From VRUE01 sp963704545 (GTDB taxonomy: Bacteria > Actinomycetota > Thermoleophilia > Solirubrobacterales > 70-9), in the NCBI GenBank assembly GCA_963704545.1, contig OY969915.1:2170001-2234000 (forward strand): 64,000 nt of DNA, given 5' to 3'. Made by a program: the position numbers and the translations under genes. The notes under the pieces are model-generated. The model did no database searches, had not been told where the DNA came from, and saw only the letters and a list, made by a program, of their open reading frames with translations. Shown piece after piece: positions 51,088-63,532 of this stretch (positions are counted from its first letter, which is position 1; every line of letters starts with the position of its first letter).

Positions 51088-51984
51088 TTATTGAACGGCA
51101 CCCCCGGCACCGGGGGCCCTGGCGCTGATGATCCAGGTCGAGGCCGGAGCGACCACGCCGCCGGGACCCTCGAACTCGGCCAGCGTCTCGCGAAGGTCCG
51201 CCGCAATCTTCGGCTTGATCTCGTCGATCCGGTCTTCCCAGAGACGCAGGACCTCGCCCGCCGGCCCCAGGGCCATGTTGAACTCGACCGCGTGGTCGAG
51301 ATCGTTGCCGATCTTCAGCGGCAGGTCGCTGCGCTGCAGGGCGATCTGCTCGAAACCGGCGATCTTCAGCTGCTCGCTGACCGTGTCGGCATTCGCCATC
51401 GAGAAGGGCCCCGGGCCACATGTGGGCTCTTCGCTCTCCTCCGGGTGCTCGAGGTACTCGTCGACGACCAACTCCGCCCGGCGGACCCATTCGTTGTCTT
51501 CCTTGCGCCGCCAGACCACTGCGCAAAGTCGCCCGCCTGGAGCCAGCGCTTGACACACGTTGCGCAGCGCCTGCACGGGGTTGGCGAAGAACATGATCCC
51601 CATCCGCGAGAATGCGTAGTCGAAGGTCTCGCCGAACTCGGCAACCTGCACGTCGGCGACGGCGAAACGGACGTTTGCCGTCCCCGCTTCCTCGGCCTCC
51701 CTGCGGGCCACCTCGATGAAGGGCGGGGCGACGTCGATGCCGAGCGCGCTGCCCTCCGGCCCAACCAGCTCGGCCAGCCGCTGGGTCGTGTCGCCGAAAC
51801 CGCAGCCAAGGTCGACGACCCGGTCGCCGGTCTGCGGGGGGTGGGCCTCCATTGCCGCTTCGCCGTGGGCGCCGAGGCCTGCGGCGACGAGATCGCGGTA
51901 GCGGACGAAGCGATCGAACAGCGGCCCGCTCCAGGCCTCAGTCGCCTCCCTGTTCGATGCGGCGATCTGCTCCATCGCGACCAT
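51088..51984 (-). CDS. SAM-dependent methyltransferase (class I)
   Basis: 298 residues from ATG 51984; ATG 51975 is also likely. SAM site VVDLGCGFGDTTQRLAELVG, acidic residue in ALGIDVAPPFIEVA and FAVADVQVAEFGETFDYAFS. UbiE-like overall; substrate unknown. Its start overlaps the NTF2-like gene by up to 47 bases. Confidence 0.85.
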   Translation of the reverse strand: MVAMEQIAASNREATEAWSGPLFDRFVRYRDLVAAGLGAHGEAAMEAHPPQTGDRVVDLGCGFGDTTQRLAELVGPEGSALGIDVAPPFIEVARREAEEAGTANVRFAVADVQVAEFGETFDYAFSRMGIMFFANPVQALRNVCQALAPGGRLCAVVWRRKEDNEWVRRAELVVDEYLEHPEESEEPTCGPGPFSMANADTVSEQLKIAGFEQIALQRSDLPLKIGNDLDHAVEFNMALGPAGEVLRLWEDRIDEIKPKIAADLRETLAEFEGPGGVVAPASTWIISARAPGAGGAVQ

Positions 51985-52360
51985 GGTACGCCTGCCAGGC
52001 GACCTCACGGTCCTCGAACGGACGCCAGCTGCGAACCCGGTGGTCATGCAGCTCGAAGAGCCAGGCCATCTCGTCTCCCCCCGCCGGTGAGCCGTCCTCG
52101 TCCCAATGCCAATCGCGCTTGATCAACGCCAGTGCCCTGCCACCGCCCGACTCGGTGTCGTCCTCGAACAGTTCCTCCAGCTCGATCGTCTGCTGGACCC
52201 CCCCGGGCGGCCGCGTCGCCCACACCCGCGCCGCCTCGACACCCTTCCGCAGCCCCTTCATCGAATGAAGCTCGACCTCAGAATCGAGCACCGCAACGAA
52301 GCCATCGAGATCCCGCTCGTTGAAGGCGCGAATGAACTCGCGTACCGGGTCGTGGCTCAA
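51938..52360 (-). CDS. NTF2-like (SnoaL-type) protein
   Basis: 140 residues from TTG 52360. EFIRAFNERDLDGFVAVLDS and a later WLFELHDHRVRSWRPFEDRE fit the cone-shaped NTF2 fold, used by small enzymes and binding proteins. Coupled to the downstream methyltransferase by overlap. Confidence 0.8.
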   Translation of the reverse strand: MSHDPVREFIRAFNERDLDGFVAVLDSEVELHSMKGLRKGVEAARVWATRPPGGVQQTIELEELFEDDTESGGGRALALIKRDWHWDEDGSPAGGDEMAWLFELHDHRVRSWRPFEDREVAWQAYHGRDGADRRIEQGGD

Positions 52361-52366
52361 GGCGCG

Positions 52367-55207
<2,841 letters not shown>

Positions 55208-55273
55208 TCGCTAGAGGGTAGCTACCTATCCGAATCCACTCCTCTCGGGTGGGGTTTGGCGCACCTATGCCTT

Positions 55274-55374
55274 GCAGGCGAGGGCGGGGCACCTCTCGAA
55301 CGGGCGGATACTCAAAACGCCGGCCTGATCAGGCCGGCGTTTGTCCGGGCGAGAGGTGCCCCGCCCTCGCCTGC
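55274..55374 (-). repeat. Stop-flush hairpin, family 3 (ACTCA bulge), after hpf
   Basis: Perfect 25-bp arms (55274-55298 with 55350-55374). Inside, CGGAT (55305-55309) pairs with GTCCG (55343-55347), then a bulged ACTCA (55310-55314), then a 14-bp palindromic helix at 55315-55342 (AAACGCCGGCC on the left side). The stem begins on the base after the hpf stop. Same plan as 8375-8452 with different stems. The inner AAACGCC...GGCGTTT part resembles a rho-independent terminator. Confidence 0.8.
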
Positions 55375-55725
55375 TCAGCCAGCCGTCCTGCCTCGCAGAC
55401 GGGCGGCCGCGCGACGGGTCTGCGTCCTCTTGCGCCGCATCTCACGGTGCTTCTTGACCTGGCGGCGGATGTCCTCGGCGAGCTCGTGGATCGTGTGGGC
55501 CATCTCGGGCGAGGCCTCCCGGGCGCGCAGCGTCACGCCCTTGAGCCGCAGCGTGGCCTCCGCGACCTGGCTGTCGTCTATCGAGGGGTTGGGCTCTTCG
55601 TAGAGCTCGATGTCGAGCGTCGCCAGCTCCGACACCTGCCTCCCGACCCGACGGAATCTCTTGGTCACATGACCTCGCAGCTCGTCGCTCACCTCGACGT
55701 TGCGCCCACGTATCTCGATCCGCAT
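55375..55725 (-). CDS. hpf: Ribosome hibernation-promoting factor, short form
   Basis: 116 residues from ATG 55725, chosen for a perfect AGGAGG five bases upstream. Family start MRIEIRGRNVEVSDELRGHV and VAEATLRLKGVTLRAREASP. It lacks the C-terminal dimerisation domain of long HPF. Tail is basic (HREMRRKRTQTRRAAARLRG). Binds idle ribosomes. Confidence 0.9.
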   Translation of the reverse strand: MRIEIRGRNVEVSDELRGHVTKRFRRVGRQVSELATLDIELYEEPNPSIDDSQVAEATLRLKGVTLRAREASPEMAHTIHELAEDIRRQVKKHREMRRKRTQTRRAAARLRGRTAG

Positions 55726-55762
55726 CTTGCCTCCTTGGTGTCGGTCCAACGATGCTACGCCT

Positions 55763-56386
55763 TCACAGGCGTCGGGTAAAGGTGATTGCAACTACCCGGA
55801 CCGCGCCGCCGCTACGCAGGGCTCGAGCGCATGCCGAAAGCGTGGCGCCGGTGGTCAGCACGTCGTCGACGAGCAGGACGCTGCGCGGCACCTCGCCCCG
55901 GACGTGCACCTGCGGCGGGTGGCCGAGCCGGTCGGCGCGGCGGCGGCCCACCTGGCGCCCGCCGCCACTGCGCCGGAGGCAGCCGGCCAGCGGCATCTCG
56001 GTCCGCGCCGCCAGCGCCGCGGCGATCTCCGCGGCCGGATCGAAGCCGCGTCCCAGAGAGCGCAGCGTCGCCGTCGGCACCGGCACGATCGCGCCGCTGA
56101 GCAGGCTCGCCGGGGCAAGCCACCGGATTCGCTCCGCCATCGTCCCGGCCACCGGGAGCAGGCGGCGGAACTTGAGCGCCGCGACCAGGTCCCGCGCCAC
56201 CCCCTCGTGCGGCGCCGAGGACCAGGTGCGATCCAACCCCTGCGGACCGTTTCCGGCGAGCGGTTCCGCCTCGGCGAGCCTCCGTGTGCACCGCGTGCAG
56301 GCGACCGTGTCAGGCCGGCAGGAACGTCCGCAGGCCGCGCACAGGGAGGGCAGGAGACCGTCGGCAACCGCGTGCAGAACCTTCAT
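55763..56386 (-). CDS. comF: ComF-family phosphoribosyltransferase-like protein
   Basis: 207 residues. N-terminal zinc finger with CAACGRSCRP and CTRC pairs; PRPP-loop VLLVDDVLTTGATLSACARA. ComF proteins take part in DNA uptake in naturally competent bacteria, but the gene is widespread beyond those. It precedes hpf by 37 bases. Confidence 0.92.
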   Translation of the reverse strand: MKVLHAVADGLLPSLCAACGRSCRPDTVACTRCTRRLAEAEPLAGNGPQGLDRTWSSAPHEGVARDLVAALKFRRLLPVAGTMAERIRWLAPASLLSGAIVPVPTATLRSLGRGFDPAAEIAAALAARTEMPLAGCLRRSGGGRQVGRRRADRLGHPPQVHVRGEVPRSVLLVDDVLTTGATLSACARALRSGGAVRVVAITFTRRL

Positions 56387-56442
56387 GCCCCGATCCTGGG
56401 GGGCCGCGGCGCGCCTGTGGCGCGCAGGGTGTCACGGAAGCG

Positions 56443-57453
56443 CTATTTCTTCGCGACGCGACCCGCGATGGCGCCGATCAGCATCGCCCCGGGTGCCAGC
56501 TCGGCGCCTTCGAGGAGGATCGAGTCGCGGACCCAGGCTCCGGCGCCGATCCGGCAGCCGTCGCCGACGATCGCCGGGCCCTCGATGCGGGCCCCGGCAC
56601 CGAGCTCGACGCCGGAGCCGACCAGCACCGGCCCCTCGACCTCAGCGCCGTCGAGCGGGCTGGCCGAGCGGATGCCCTCCTCCACCTCCGGCGCCCCGGG
56701 ATCGACCTGCACCTCTCCGAGCAGCGCGTCGAGGTTGCCCTGGCGCAGCTCCTCGAGGTTGCCGATGTCGTTCCAGTAGGCATCGATCTCGTGCGAGTAG
56801 AAGGGCACGTCGCCCTCGAGCAACGCCGGGAAGACGTCCATCGCCCAGTCGGCGAAGCCGGGTGGGTCGCCCTCCCCCGCGGCCTTACTGGTCTCCGGCG
56901 CAGGGAAGAAGTCGAAGACCTCGGAGCGGAACATGTAGATGCCGCAGTTGGCCAGGTCCGAAAGCGCTTCGGCCGGGTCGGGCTTCTCCTGGAAGCCCTG
57001 GATGCGCCCGTCGGCACCGGTTATCGCGACGCCGAACTGGCTGGTGTCGGCGACCCGCCTGGTCGCCAGGGTGGCGACGCCGTCGTGGGATTCGTGGAAC
57101 TCGCGCATCGCGCCGAGGTCGATGTCGGTGAGCGCGTCACCGGAGATGACGAGGAAGGAGTCGCCGAGGAAGCCGGACGCGTTGCGCACGCCGCCGGAAG
57201 TGCCAAGCAGCTGCTCCTCGTGGCTGTATGAGAGCCCTATGCCGAAGTCCGACCCGTCGCCGAAGTGGTCCTTGATCGTCTCCGGGAACCAGTGCAGGTT
57301 GGCGATCGCCTCGTCGAAGCCGTGGTGCGCGAGCAGGCGCACGATGTGCTCCATCACCGGCCGGTTGAGGACCGGCACCATCGGCTTCGGCACCGCGTAG
57401 GTGATCGGGCGCAGCCGGGTGCCGAGCCCGGCCGCAAGGATCATCGCCCGCAT
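56443..57453 (-). CDS. NDP-sugar pyrophosphorylase (GT-A nucleotidyltransferase with LbH tail)
   Basis: 336 residues. N-terminal nucleotidyltransferase: MILAAGLGTRLRPITYAVPK, LGTSGGVRNASGFLGDSFLV, GDALTDIDL. C-terminal left-handed beta-helix: VGSGVELGAGARIEGPAIVG. Likely a mannose- or glucose-1-phosphate nucleotidyltransferase; the exact sugar is unclear. Follows ahcY by 16 bases. Confidence 0.88.
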   Translation of the reverse strand: MRAMILAAGLGTRLRPITYAVPKPMVPVLNRPVMEHIVRLLAHHGFDEAIANLHWFPETIKDHFGDGSDFGIGLSYSHEEQLLGTSGGVRNASGFLGDSFLVISGDALTDIDLGAMREFHESHDGVATLATRRVADTSQFGVAITGADGRIQGFQEKPDPAEALSDLANCGIYMFRSEVFDFFPAPETSKAAGEGDPPGFADWAMDVFPALLEGDVPFYSHEIDAYWNDIGNLEELRQGNLDALLGEVQVDPGAPEVEEGIRSASPLDGAEVEGPVLVGSGVELGAGARIEGPAIVGDGCRIGAGAWVRDSILLEGAELAPGAMLIGAIAGRVAKK

Positions 57454-57469
57454 CGAATCAGGTGCTCGG

Positions 57470-58888
<1,419 letters not shown>

Positions 58889-58996
58889 CGGTTCCTTTCG
58901 CGTCGGGAAGGCGAAGAATACGTTGATAGCGGCGCGGGGCGAGGCCAAGCGTCGTCGGATCTGAGAGGCTGCCCGCCTGAAGAGAGGACGAGGGGC

Positions 58997-60133
58997 ATGA
59001 GTACAGCTGAGTTCGCCGCGCTCGGGGCAGAGTCGGCGCCCAGGGCGATGTCAACGCCCTGGACGGTGGTGCGCCGCTGCGCACTCGTGCTCTACGCGGT
59101 CGCCCTGGTCGCCTACACCACCACCTACGGGGTCCCCGTGCAGCGGGAGCTCGTGATCGCCTGGACCTGCGGCGCCCTTGCCTGCGTCTCGATCGGCCGG
59201 CCGCCGCGGGAGATCCGCCAGCTCCTCCTCGACTGGCTACCACTGGTGGCCATTCTCTCCGTCTACGACTTCACTCGCGGCGCGGCCGACTCGCTGGGCA
59301 TCGGCGTCCACTTCTGGCCGATGATCGACTTCGACCGCTTCGTTTTCCTCGGCGAGACGCCGACCGAGTGGCTGCAGGCAAACCTTTACCGGCCCGAGGC
59401 GGTGATGTGGTGGGACGTCGCCTTCACCCTCATCTACACCTCGTACTTCATCGTCCCCTTCGCCGTCGCGGGCGTGCTCTGGGCGCGCGACCGGGCGTCG
59501 TTCCTCCAGTTCACCCGGCGCCTCGTCAGCCTCGCGCTGGCCGGCCTGGCGACCTACATCCTCTTTCCCGCCGCGCCGCCGTGGATGGCCGGGGAGCAAG
59601 GGCTCCTCGGCGAGGTTCACCGGACCACCGGCAAGGGCTGGGAGATCCTCTCGGTGGGGACGTCGGGCATCTTCGAGAAGGGCCAGGAGGGCGTCAATCT
59701 CGTCGCCGCGGTGCCCTCGCTGCACACGGCGTTCGTCGCCCTGGTGGCGATGTTCCTCTGGAGCCGGGTGCGGCCGGTCTGGCGCCCCCTGCTGGCGCTC
59801 TACCCGGTGGCGATGGGCCTGACGCTGATGGCAACCGGCGAGCACTACTTCTTCGACGTCCTGCTCGGCTGGATCTACGCCGGGGCGGTGATGGCAGCCT
59901 GGGCTTGGTGGGAAGGACGCAGGGCGGAAGCTTCGGTTGAGGTAGGGACGCCGGGGCCCCCTCCCCAAAACGCTCGGCGGGAGCCTCGCTTGAGTGTTTT
60001 GGGGAGGGGGCCCCGGCGTCCCCTCGACAGCACACAAGCTTCGGAGAGCGAGCTCCCGGCCGAGGCTCTGCCCCCTCCGGACTCCGAGGCGCCGCCGAGG
60101 GACGTCGCTTCGTTGAAAGCTTGGGATTCCTGA
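58997..60133 (+). CDS. PAP2/AUR1-type membrane phosphatase or transferase
   Basis: 378 residues, about six membrane helices. Catalytic motifs VAAVPSLHTAFVALVAMF and GEHYFFDVLLGWIYAG match the PAP2/AUR1 group, which acts on lipid phosphates or transfers inositol phosphate. The fold ends near residue 313. The last 65 or so residues are Pro/Arg-rich and come from a repeat hairpin (59945-60022), so an addition or shifted stop is likely. Start ATG 58997 behind GAGGACGAGGGG. Divergent from ahcY. Confidence 0.82.
   Translation: MSTAEFAALGAESAPRAMSTPWTVVRRCALVLYAVALVAYTTTYGVPVQRELVIAWTCGALACVSIGRPPREIRQLLLDWLPLVAILSVYDFTRGAADSLGIGVHFWPMIDFDRFVFLGETPTEWLQANLYRPEAVMWWDVAFTLIYTSYFIVPFAVAGVLWARDRASFLQFTRRLVSLALAGLATYILFPAAPPWMAGEQGLLGEVHRTTGKGWEILSVGTSGIFEKGQEGVNLVAAVPSLHTAFVALVAMFLWSRVRPVWRPLLALYPVAMGLTLMATGEHYFFDVLLGWIYAGAVMAAWAWWEGRRAEASVEVGTPGPPPQNARREPRLSVLGRGPRRPLDSTQASESELPAEALPPPDSEAPPRDVASLKAWDS
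59945..60022. repeat. Hairpin, family 4, inside the 3' end of the PAP2 gene
   Basis: Perfect 27-bp arms 59945-59971 and 59996-60022 (starting GGGACGCCGGGG), loop of 24 bases at 59972-59995. The loop matches 22 of 24 bases of the reverse complement of the loop in 60154-60229, and AAAAC/GTTTT at the stem top is shared, while the rest of the stem differs. It is translated as part of the protein tail. Confidence 0.85.
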
Positions 60134-60153
60134 GACCGGGTTCGCGGCCCGCA

Positions 60154-60229
60154 GGGCCGTCGGGGGTCCCCTTCAAAACACTCCAGCGAGGCTCCTGCCG
60201 AGCGTTTTGAAGAGGACCCCCGACGGCCC
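60154..60229. repeat. Hairpin, family 4, between the PAP2 and PGI/PMI genes
   Basis: Arms of 26 bases, 60154-60179 and 60204-60229, with one mismatch; 24-base loop (60180-60203), inverted relative to the neighbouring copy. Lies between two convergent gene ends, where a bidirectional terminator is expected. Confidence 0.85.
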
Positions 60230-60245
60230 CACCCCACCCCGGCAC

Positions 60246-61217
60246 TTAGGGCTTACCCAGCGCCGCCTTGAAACTGTCGATCGCCTCTACCGGCAGCGGG
60301 TCCACCCCGCGCGCCTCGGCCAAGGCGAGCGAGACGAGGTCTCCGAGCATCGTCGCCCAGAGCAGGCGGGCGACGCGGGTCTCCCCCTGCGTCTCGATGC
60401 GGAGTACCTCGGCGCCGGCCCCGGCGATCGCCTCTCCGGTGAGCTCGAAGCGCCGGCGCTCGCGCGGGTGCTGGTCGGAGTCTTCGAGCAGCACCGCCGA
60501 GAACGCATCGCCGGCCCAGCCGCAGATCTCGTTGTGGTCGGCCTCGGGCAGCTCGGAGAAGAAGGCGTGGAGCTTCGGGTTCTCGTTGACCTGCGTCTTC
60601 CAGCGACGGGCGACCGGCGCGGTGAGGTCGGATCCCACGATCACGGGGACGGTCCCGTCGAGGCGGGCGGCGAGATCGGAGGCGAGGGCCCGCAGCTCGG
60701 CGGACCGCTCGGCCAAGAAGGCGGCCGCGGCGTCGATCTCGGTGTGAACCCGAGGGGCAATTCCCCCGAGGGCGGCCACCTCGGCGGTGCAGACCAGCAT
60801 GTAGGCGACCGCGGTCCGCGGGGCGGGCAACAGCCCCGGCAGCCCGATCACCGGGACGCCGGCCTCGCGCGCGGCCTCGACCAGGGCCCCTCCCGTGCTG
60901 GCGACGATCCGCCGCGCGCCGAGAACCCCGGCCGCCTCGAAGCAGGCCAGCGTCTCCTCGGTATCGCCGGAGTAGCTGGAGCAGAGGATCGTCCACTCGG
61001 GAGTGACCCAGCTCGGGAGCTCGTAGCCGCGTACGGTCAGCAGCGGGCGGGTGAGCCGGTCGCCCAGGGCCGCGGCGGCAAGGTCGCCGCCGATGGCCGA
61101 GCCGCCCATGCCGCAAACCATCAAGCCGGTCGCGCCGGCAGGCTCGAGCCGTGCCGACTCGACCCGCCAGATGGCGTCACGCAGGTGGTCGGGTATGGCG
61201 AGGACGTCGTCGAGCAT
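60246..61217 (-). CDS. Bifunctional phosphoglucose/phosphomannose isomerase (SIS fold)
   Basis: 323 residues. Two SIS domains: LMVCGMGGSAIGGDLAAAAL, CSSYSGDTEETLACFEAA; C-terminal WKTQVNENPKLHAFFSELPE with the catalytic Glu and a later His. Feeds mannose/glucose phosphates to the adjacent NDP-sugar enzyme, 18 bases upstream. Confidence 0.9.
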   Translation of the reverse strand: MLDDVLAIPDHLRDAIWRVESARLEPAGATGLMVCGMGGSAIGGDLAAAALGDRLTRPLLTVRGYELPSWVTPEWTILCSSYSGDTEETLACFEAAGVLGARRIVASTGGALVEAAREAGVPVIGLPGLLPAPRTAVAYMLVCTAEVAALGGIAPRVHTEIDAAAAFLAERSAELRALASDLAARLDGTVPVIVGSDLTAPVARRWKTQVNENPKLHAFFSELPEADHNEICGWAGDAFSAVLLEDSDQHPRERRRFELTGEAIAGAGAEVLRIETQGETRVARLLWATMLGDLVSLALAEARGVDPLPVEAIDSFKAALGKP

Positions 61218-61235
61218 GGGACCGGACTTCGACCT

Positions 61236-62219
61236 TCAGGCCGGAACTCTTTCACCGGGGCCGACCACGGCGCCGTCCAGGGTGGCACCGGCGGGCACCT
61301 CGACGCCGGCCGAGAGAATCGAGCCACTGACCCGTGCACCCTCGCCGAGGGTGCAATCGTCGAGCAGCACCGAGTTGTGGACCGCGGCACCGTCCGCGAC
61401 ACGGCAGCCGGACCCGAGCACGACCCGTGGACCCACCGTCGCACCCCTCGCCACTTCAGCGCCGGAAGCCACCAGCATCCCCGGCGCCGTCGGCTCCACG
61501 CGAGTCTCGACCCGCCGCTCGAGAATGTCCCAGCTCGCCTGCAGGTAACGCTCCGGGGTGCCGATGTCCATCCAGTAGCCGTCGAGGCGGAGGCCGTGCA
61601 GGCCGTCGCCGACGAGGCGGGGGAAGACGTCGCGCTCGATCGAGACCTCCTCGCCGGGCGGGATCAGGTCAAGCACCGAGCGCTCGAGCACGTACATCCC
61701 GGCATTGATCTCGCCCGGTGCCCGCTCCCCGGTCTTCTCGAGGAACTCGAGAACCTCCCCCCCCTCGCCGCTGCGCACCAGCCCGTAGGCGGAGGAGTCC
61801 TCGACCGGGTGGAGGCCGAGCGTCGCCTGCGCCCCGCGCTCGCGGTGGGCGCCGAGCAGCGCGGTGAGATCGAGGTCGGTGAGGACGTCGCCGTTGAGGG
61901 CGAGGAAGCGGTCCTCGAGCCGGTCGCCGAGCTCATCGGCGGCGAACCGGATCGCTCCGGCGGTGCCGCGGCGCTCGGGCTCGACCACGTAGCGGATCGC
62001 GACCCCCGCCCGCTCCTCCTCACCTGCCAGCGCCTCGCTCAGCACGTCGGGCAGGAAGCCGCAGGCGAGCACCACCTCGGTGACCCCGTGCCCCCCCAGC
62101 CACTCGATCATGTGCGCGAGAAACGGCCGGTCGACCAGGGTCAGGGCCGGCTTCGGCACCGTCTCGGTCAAGGGTCGCAGCCGCGTCCCCTCGCCTCCAA
62201 CGAGGACGATCGCCTGCAC
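61236..62219 (-). CDS. NDP-sugar pyrophosphorylase (probable mannose-1-P guanylyltransferase type)
   Basis: 327 residues. MQAIVLVGGEGTRLRPLTET, PKPALTLVDRPFLAHMIEWL and LNGDVLTDLDL give the nucleotidyltransferase core; a beta-helix tail follows (GARVSGSILSAGVEVPAGAT). Paralogue of the 56443 gene. Its ATG shares one base with the ugd stop. Confidence 0.88.
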   Translation of the reverse strand: MQAIVLVGGEGTRLRPLTETVPKPALTLVDRPFLAHMIEWLGGHGVTEVVLACGFLPDVLSEALAGEEERAGVAIRYVVEPERRGTAGAIRFAADELGDRLEDRFLALNGDVLTDLDLTALLGAHRERGAQATLGLHPVEDSSAYGLVRSGEGGEVLEFLEKTGERAPGEINAGMYVLERSVLDLIPPGEEVSIERDVFPRLVGDGLHGLRLDGYWMDIGTPERYLQASWDILERRVETRVEPTAPGMLVASGAEVARGATVGPRVVLGSGCRVADGAAVHNSVLLDDCTLGEGARVSGSILSAGVEVPAGATLDGAVVGPGERVPA

Positions 62220-63532
62220 TAGTCCGCGGTTCCCGCAGGCACCGAGCCCTCAGCCTCCCTGCCGATGCCCTCGTACTCGAAGCCGACGCTCCTGAGCAGG
62301 TTGGAATCGAGGAAGTTGCGCCCGTCGACCAAGAGGGGTCGCGCCATACAGTCGGCGGCCGCGGCCCAGTCGAGCTCGGCGAACTCGGGCCACTCGGTGA
62401 CCAGGACCGCCGCATCTGCGCCCTCCAGCGCCTCCATCGCGGAATCGCGGAACTCGACGTCGTCGAGCAGGCTCCGTGCCGCATCGGCGGCAACCGGGTC
62501 GTACGCGGCGACCTCGGCACCCTCGCCCTGAAGCCGCGCCGCCAGGACCAGACTCGACGCCTCTCGCATGTCGTCGGTATCGGGCTTGAAGGCGAGGCCG
62601 AGCAGCGCCACGCGCTTGCCCGCGAGCGATCCGAGGCGATGCTGGAGCTTCTTGACGACCCGCCGCTTCTGCAGCTCGTTCACCTCGATCACCGCCGTGA
62701 GCAGCTGGAAGTGGTAGCCGGTGTTGCCGGCCAGCTGCTTGAGCGCCTTCAGGTCCTTCGGGAAACAGCTGCCCCCGTAGCCGATCCCGGGGCGCAGGAA
62801 GGCCGGGCCGATGCGCTGGTCAAGGCCCATGCCGCGGGCGACTTCAGCCACGTCGGCACCGACCTCCTCGCAGACGTTGGCGATCTCGTTGACGAAGGAG
62901 ATCTTGGTGGCGAGGAAGGCGTTGGAGGCGAGCTTGATCATCTCGGCGCTGGCAACATCCGTGCGCACGATCTCACCACCGAGCGGCTCGTAGAGGCCGG
63001 CCACCGCGTCGCCGGCGGACTCGTCGCCGGGGTCCGCGCCGACGACCACCCGGTCGGGGTGCATGAAGTCCTCGACCGCCGATCCCTCCTTGAGGAACTC
63101 GGGACAGGAGACGTAGGGGACGCCGGGAAGCTCGCGGCGGATCGTCTGGCCCGTGCCCGCGGGCACGGTGCTCTTCATCACCAGCACGTGCTCGCCGCCG
63201 GCACCCAGCTCCTCGACGACCGAGCGCACCCTGGAGAGGTCGGCGTCGCCGGAAGGGGTCGGGGGCGTATCCACGCAGACGAAGAGCAGCCGCGCCACCT
63301 CCAGCACCTGCGCCATCTCGGTGGTGAAGGTCAGCCGCTCGGCGTTCCGCGCAAGCAGATCCTCAAGGCCGGGCTCGTGGATCGTCGTCTCGCCGCGCGA
63401 GAGGGCCTCGACCTTCTCAGGCAGGATGTCGCGCGCGACCACGGGATGACCGAGGTCGGCGAAGCATGCGGCCGTCACCAGGCCGACCCAGCCGACTCCA
63501 ATCACTCCGATCGGCTCTCTATCCCCTGTCAT
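62219..63532 (-). CDS. ugd: UDP-glucose/GDP-mannose 6-dehydrogenase family protein
   Basis: 437 residues. NAD site IGVIGVGWVGLVTAACFADL, catalytic Cys in GIGYGGSCFPKDLKALKQLA, and the C-terminal ALLGLAFKPDTDDMREASSL. Makes a uronic-acid sugar nucleotide. Substrate (UDP-Glc or GDP-Man) not decided. Coupled at both ends (ATGA upstream, one-base overlap downstream). Confidence 0.93.
   Translation of the reverse strand: MTGDREPIGVIGVGWVGLVTAACFADLGHPVVARDILPEKVEALSRGETTIHEPGLEDLLARNAERLTFTTEMAQVLEVARLLFVCVDTPPTPSGDADLSRVRSVVEELGAGGEHVLVMKSTVPAGTGQTIRRELPGVPYVSCPEFLKEGSAVEDFMHPDRVVVGADPGDESAGDAVAGLYEPLGGEIVRTDVASAEMIKLASNAFLATKISFVNEIANVCEEVGADVAEVARGMGLDQRIGPAFLRPGIGYGGSCFPKDLKALKQLAGNTGYHFQLLTAVIEVNELQKRRVVKKLQHRLGSLAGKRVALLGLAFKPDTDDMREASSLVLAARLQGEGAEVAAYDPVAADAARSLLDDVEFRDSAMEALEGADAAVLVTEWPEFAELDWAAAADCMARPLLVDGRNFLDSNLLRSVGFEYEGIGREAEGSVPAGTAD

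Noticed and set aside
49959..51206. Single-frame RF2 starting at 51206
   Set aside because: The upstream residues are low-complexity; the two-frame model has a perfect CTTTGAC site and a typical 28-codon leader.
58889..58996. SAH riboswitch upstream of ahcY
   Set aside because: No matching conserved core or pairing could be seen in the 108-base gap.
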